A stretch of DNA of 32,619 nucleotides from Neisseria sp. MVDL19-042950 (GTDB lineage: Bacteria; Pseudomonadota; Gammaproteobacteria; Burkholderiales; Neisseriaceae), in the NCBI RefSeq assembly GCF_030504625.1, contig NZ_JAUKWH010000017.1, positions 1 to 32,619 on the forward strand, in the 5' to 3' direction. The notes below the pieces were generated by a model, which saw only the letters and a program-made list of their open reading frames with translations, was not told the origin of the DNA and did no database searches. Of the stretch, positions 29,832-32,619 are shown piece after piece; position 1 is the first letter of the stretch, and each line of letters begins with the position of its first letter. The translations under genes were made by a program, and so were the position numbers.

Positions 29832-31868
29832 ATGGCTGCGAAACTGTCTGTGTTAACCGTTTCTTTAATCAGCGTATTCCCGTTGCTGGCGGCGGAACAA
29901 GCATTGGCCAATAACCAATTCGGCGATTACGGTAAAGAAACATTATCTACTTTAATCAACCAACATGCAGGCCGATACTCGGGAACCGACAAAGAATTGA
30001 AATCCGGCGATTACATGAAAGAGCGGATGACTTTCAGCGGATATAATGGCGCACCGCACAAACAGCAATTCACTTTCAAAGCAGGCCGCGGCGTGCTTAC
30101 CGGCCAAAACGTAACCAGCAATAACATCGTGGTTACCAAACAAGGTTCCGGCAATACGGGCAAAACCCTTTATATCGGCGCGCACTACGATACCGCAGCC
30201 ACCGATAAAAGCAACGACCGCTCCAAACTGCAAGGCTTGGACGATAACTCTTCCGGCGCGGCCGTTTTAACCGAGCTGGTACGGAATCTCAGCGGTGTCG
30301 ATACCGAGCACAACCTTACCTTTATCGGCTTCGGCGCGGAAGAATACGGATTGATCGGCTCGAAACACTTCGTCAGCCAAATGACTGATCAAGAAAAGAA
30401 AAACGCCATCGGTATGATTAACCTTGACAGCCTGATTACCGGCGACAAAATGTATGCCAACTCAGGCGACAGAGCTTACGACAAAGCCAAAAAAATGCCG
30501 GTTAAAAAATATGCCGAGCTGAGGGAGCATGCCTTGCGCATCGCCAAAGAGCTGGGCATAGATTTGCAGATTAACAAAGGCGACAAAAATGTTCCCGGCA
30601 CCAAAGAACCCTACAAACCTTACGGTGTAGGCTGTTGCAGCGACCAAGAATCTTTCGACAAAGCGGATATTCCCGTTTTGGCTTTTGAAGCGACCAACTG
30701 GGACATCGGCGATTTCGACGGCTATACCCAAACCGAAAATCCGAAAGTGGAAGGCGGCCAAACGTGGCACGACCAGAAAAAAGACAGCTACGAATACCTC
30801 ACCAATGCGTTCGGCAAAGAGAGAATCGACCAACGCATGCGTGATTTTTCCAAAATCATTTCCCGTTTGATTGTCGAGCAAACCAATGCCGACATCATCC
30901 AATCGATGAAAACGGCAGCAGCGGATCAAAACAGAATCAGCAACCATCTGAAAGGCTCCATCAAACAAGATACCGATGCCATCAAATACCATGCGGACAA
31001 CCTTGCCCTCAGCCCTGCAGCCGCCGAGCGCGGTGCGAATTTCTGGGTAGACGGCAATTACCGCTATAACGATACGCACGAAAACGAAGGCAACAACAAC
31101 GTACAGCTCGGCCTTTACGGAGAATTCGCCATACAACCCAAATGGGCGGTCGGTGCAGGGTTGAGCCTGAAACACAGCCGCAATAACGACTTCATCGACA
31201 AAGACAATGCCTACGGTGTGAACGCATATTCCATCTACGGCGGCCACGATTCTCCGTTGTGGAACGTATCCGTTATCGGCTTGCACAAACACAAATTGGA
31301 TTTGGAGCGTGAAGTAAAAGTGGGCGGAGGCAACACCCCCATCATCGTTCACAACAACGAAGCGGGCAAAACCAACGCCACCGTGTTCAGCTTGAGCAAC
31401 GAATTGGGCTACAACTTTATCCACCAGCCCAAAACCAAGCACGGCGCTTATTTCGGCCTGAACTACAACCGCGCGGTGATTAATGCTTACGACAGCGGCA
31501 AAAACACTTCGAGAACGGCCCTTCACATTGATAAAACCAAAGACGACCAACTGGATTCGGAACTTGGCTATCAAATCAAGCACCAATTTACCGTTGCCAA
31601 CAGACCCGTCGAATTGAAATCGCGCTTGGCTTATGTGCACGAATTCAATAACAAAGGCATCGAAAGCGTTACCGCCAAATCATTTGCCGACGGCAAAGTA
31701 AGAGAAGGCCGCTATAAAGCCGATAACGACAAAGACTACGGTAAATTCCGCATCGGCGTGAACAGTGCCCTAACCGAAAAACTGCATGCCTATCTGCACG
31801 CGGATACCACGTTTGCCAAGAAAGACAACGACCGTTCCGTACAAGTGGGCGTGCAATATAAATTCTGA
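29832..31868 (+). CDS. M28-family aminopeptidase autotransporter (AaaA-like)
   Basis: 678 residues from ATG 29832 (AAGGAAGG upstream). Signal peptide 1-26 (ends QALA). The passenger is an intact M28 zinc aminopeptidase: GAHYD with H118 and D120, GLDDNSSGAA with D137/D138, GFGAEEYGLIGSKHF with E170 and E171, INLDS with D199, and TWHD with H313, the full set of metal ligands and general base. A helical linker (about 330-400) precedes a beta-barrel (about 405-678) ending in VQYKF, the C-terminal Phe needed for outer-membrane insertion. The protein would display an aminopeptidase on the cell surface. P. aeruginosa AaaA, an arginine-specific aminopeptidase, has the same two-part design. The specificity here is unknown. 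A stem-loop terminator follows. Confidence 0.9.
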   Translation: MAAKLSVLTVSLISVFPLLAAEQALANNQFGDYGKETLSTLINQHAGRYSGTDKELKSGDYMKERMTFSGYNGAPHKQQFTFKAGRGVLTGQNVTSNNIVVTKQGSGNTGKTLYIGAHYDTAATDKSNDRSKLQGLDDNSSGAAVLTELVRNLSGVDTEHNLTFIGFGAEEYGLIGSKHFVSQMTDQEKKNAIGMINLDSLITGDKMYANSGDRAYDKAKKMPVKKYAELREHALRIAKELGIDLQINKGDKNVPGTKEPYKPYGVGCCSDQESFDKADIPVLAFEATNWDIGDFDGYTQTENPKVEGGQTWHDQKKDSYEYLTNAFGKERIDQRMRDFSKIISRLIVEQTNADIIQSMKTAAADQNRISNHLKGSIKQDTDAIKYHADNLALSPAAAERGANFWVDGNYRYNDTHENEGNNNVQLGLYGEFAIQPKWAVGAGLSLKHSRNNDFIDKDNAYGVNAYSIYGGHDSPLWNVSVIGLHKHKLDLEREVKVGGGNTPIIVHNNEAGKTNATVFSLSNELGYNFIHQPKTKHGAYFGLNYNRAVINAYDSGKNTSRTALHIDKTKDDQLDSELGYQIKHQFTVANRPVELKSRLAYVHEFNNKGIESVTAKSFADGKVREGRYKADNDKDYGKFRIGVNSALTEKLHAYLHADTTFAKKDNDRSVQVGVQYKF

Positions 31869-31898
31869 TTGAAAGCAATAAATACCGGTCATATTCTC

Positions 31899-31931
31899 AC
31901 CGGCAGACGGCTGTTTCGTCTGCCGGTTTTT
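31899..31931 (+). terminator. Intrinsic terminator after the autotransporter gene
   Basis: ACCGGCAGACG and CGTCTGCCGGT form an 11-bp stem with a seven-base loop and TTTTT. It resembles the usual hairpins of the window only by chance, since the uptake core is absent. Confidence 0.85.
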
Positions 31932-32017
31932 GATTGCGCCCTCCGGCAACACTTTAAATTTCAAAACAGCAGGTTTAAACTTCACAACCCGCAAATTTCA
32001 AAAACAAAGGAAAAATT

Positions 32018-32446
32018 ATGAATTGGAAAACCCTGTTTGCCGCCGCCTGCCTGACCGTGCTTGGCGGTTGCGCCGCTTCTTCCGAACCGGCCCCCGATCT
32101 GAAAAGAGTATGGATGCTCGACGAATGGCCCGGCTTCAGCCGCGAACAACTCCATCAGACCAAAGCCGAAATGAATTTCACCGCCTTGCCGCACGTATCC
32201 GCCTACATGGGCTGCAACCGCATGATGTTTGAAGCCGATGTAGCAGGCGCTTCCCCGACGGAAGGAAAATTGGCAATCGGTGTCGTTGCCTCCACCCGGA
32301 AGCTCTGTGCCGACGGCATGGCTTTGGAACAAGACTTCGGCAACCGTATCGGCAGCTTTACCCGCTATCGGATAGAAGGCCACCGCCTGATTTTGGAAAA
32401 CGAGCAAGGCCAAACCGCTCGGTTTGTGGCTCAGGATTGGGATTGA
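32018..32446 (+). CDS. META-domain lipoprotein (HslJ-like)
   Basis: 142 residues. Signal MNWKTLFAAACLTVLGGC with lipidated C18. The mature protein has RVWMLDEWPGF, then MNFTALPHVSAYMGCNRMMFEADV (the 'GCN' signature of META/HslJ domains) and VVASTRKLCADGMALEQDFGNRIGSFTRYRIEGHRLILENEQGQTARFV, the second half with conserved Cys. HslJ-like proteins are envelope proteins tied to novobiocin tolerance or stress; the role here is unknown. AAGGAAAAA precedes the ATG. Confidence 0.88.
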   Translation: MNWKTLFAAACLTVLGGCAASSEPAPDLKRVWMLDEWPGFSREQLHQTKAEMNFTALPHVSAYMGCNRMMFEADVAGASPTEGKLAIGVVASTRKLCADGMALEQDFGNRIGSFTRYRIEGHRLILENEQGQTARFVAQDWD

Positions 32447-32485
32447 GTATTTGGGATTCGGGTTAACGGTTATTTCGAAATGTAA

Positions 32486-32518
32486 GAGGCCGTCTGAAAA
32501 AAGTTTTCAGACGGCCTC
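32486..32518. terminator. Uptake-sequence terminator after the META gene
   Basis: GAGGCCGTCTGAAAA and its complement form a 15-bp stem with a three-base loop, about 40 bases past the stop codon. Confidence 0.85.
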
Positions 32519-32544
32519 AGTGTTATAGACAGGCAAGTTGGTAG

Positions 32545-32564
32545 GGCGGGCATCCCTGCCCGCC
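32545..32564. repeat. GC-rich REP-like hairpin
   Basis: GGCGGGCA and TGCCCGCC form a perfect 8-bp stem with the loop TCCC, preceded by GTA. Such 'GGCGGGCATCCCTGCCCGCC' units are dispersed repeats in proteobacterial genomes; only one copy is in the window. Confidence 0.6.
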
Positions 32565-32619
32565 GTGCACTTGTATGAGCTTATTACCACTTGCCATCTT
32601 GAGTTTTTGCTCTGCCGAG

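Overview
The window comes from a Neisseria species. Dozens of copies of the neisserial DNA uptake sequence core (GCCGTCTGAA) are scattered through it. Most are in the AG form (AGGCCGTCTGAA), so a commensal or animal-associated Neisseria is more likely than meningococcus or gonococcus, which use the AT form. Gene content fits: metX-metW, glyA, rep, ubiX, folB, plsY, cysH, cysN, dnaX-ybaB, and the small MIGRI-type membrane protein. I see no rRNA, tRNA, CRISPR array or intact transposase gene.

Region 1 (1-6005) is an AT-rich island that looks like the cargo end of a type VI secretion (vgrG-type) locus. It holds the last codons of a Gly-rich protein, a small Ig-like adaptor candidate, and a secreted 191-residue protein with the same C-terminal tail. 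Next comes a 787-residue two-headed peptidoglycan hydrolase effector (muramidase-like N terminus, M15/M74-like C terminus). It overlaps a periplasmic immunity candidate and is followed by two paralogous lipoprotein immunity candidates. Decayed pieces of a third immunity gene and of a second effector lie between and after them, so this is an array that has been reshuffled.

Region 2 (6006-13380) is GC-rich core DNA: an MMPL-type exporter, mltB, an AT-rich intruder gene, dnaX and ybaB. dnaX carries a canonical A AAA AAG slippery site that would give a 393-residue gamma subunit. Immediately downstream the tau linker holds eleven in-frame uptake sequences. A 142-bp miniature element and a double-palindrome REP-like unit separate dnaX from ybaB.

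Region 3 (13380-23930) holds metXW, the MIGRI protein, glyA, a nitroreductase, a DUF465 protein, a cupin, rep, ubiX, folB and plsY. Between rep and ubiX is a complete transcription attenuator: promoter, a 26-residue leader peptide with nine aromatic residues, pause hairpin and terminator. It precedes a 173-residue protein of unknown function. This is the strongest lead for an undescribed regulatory unit.

Region 4 (23930-32619) holds a patatin-like lipoprotein, APS reductase (cysH), the chaperone pair cbpA-cbpM, an isolated cysN without cysD, an M28 aminopeptidase autotransporter resembling AaaA, and a META-domain lipoprotein. Inverted uptake-sequence pairs act as terminators for many of the genes.
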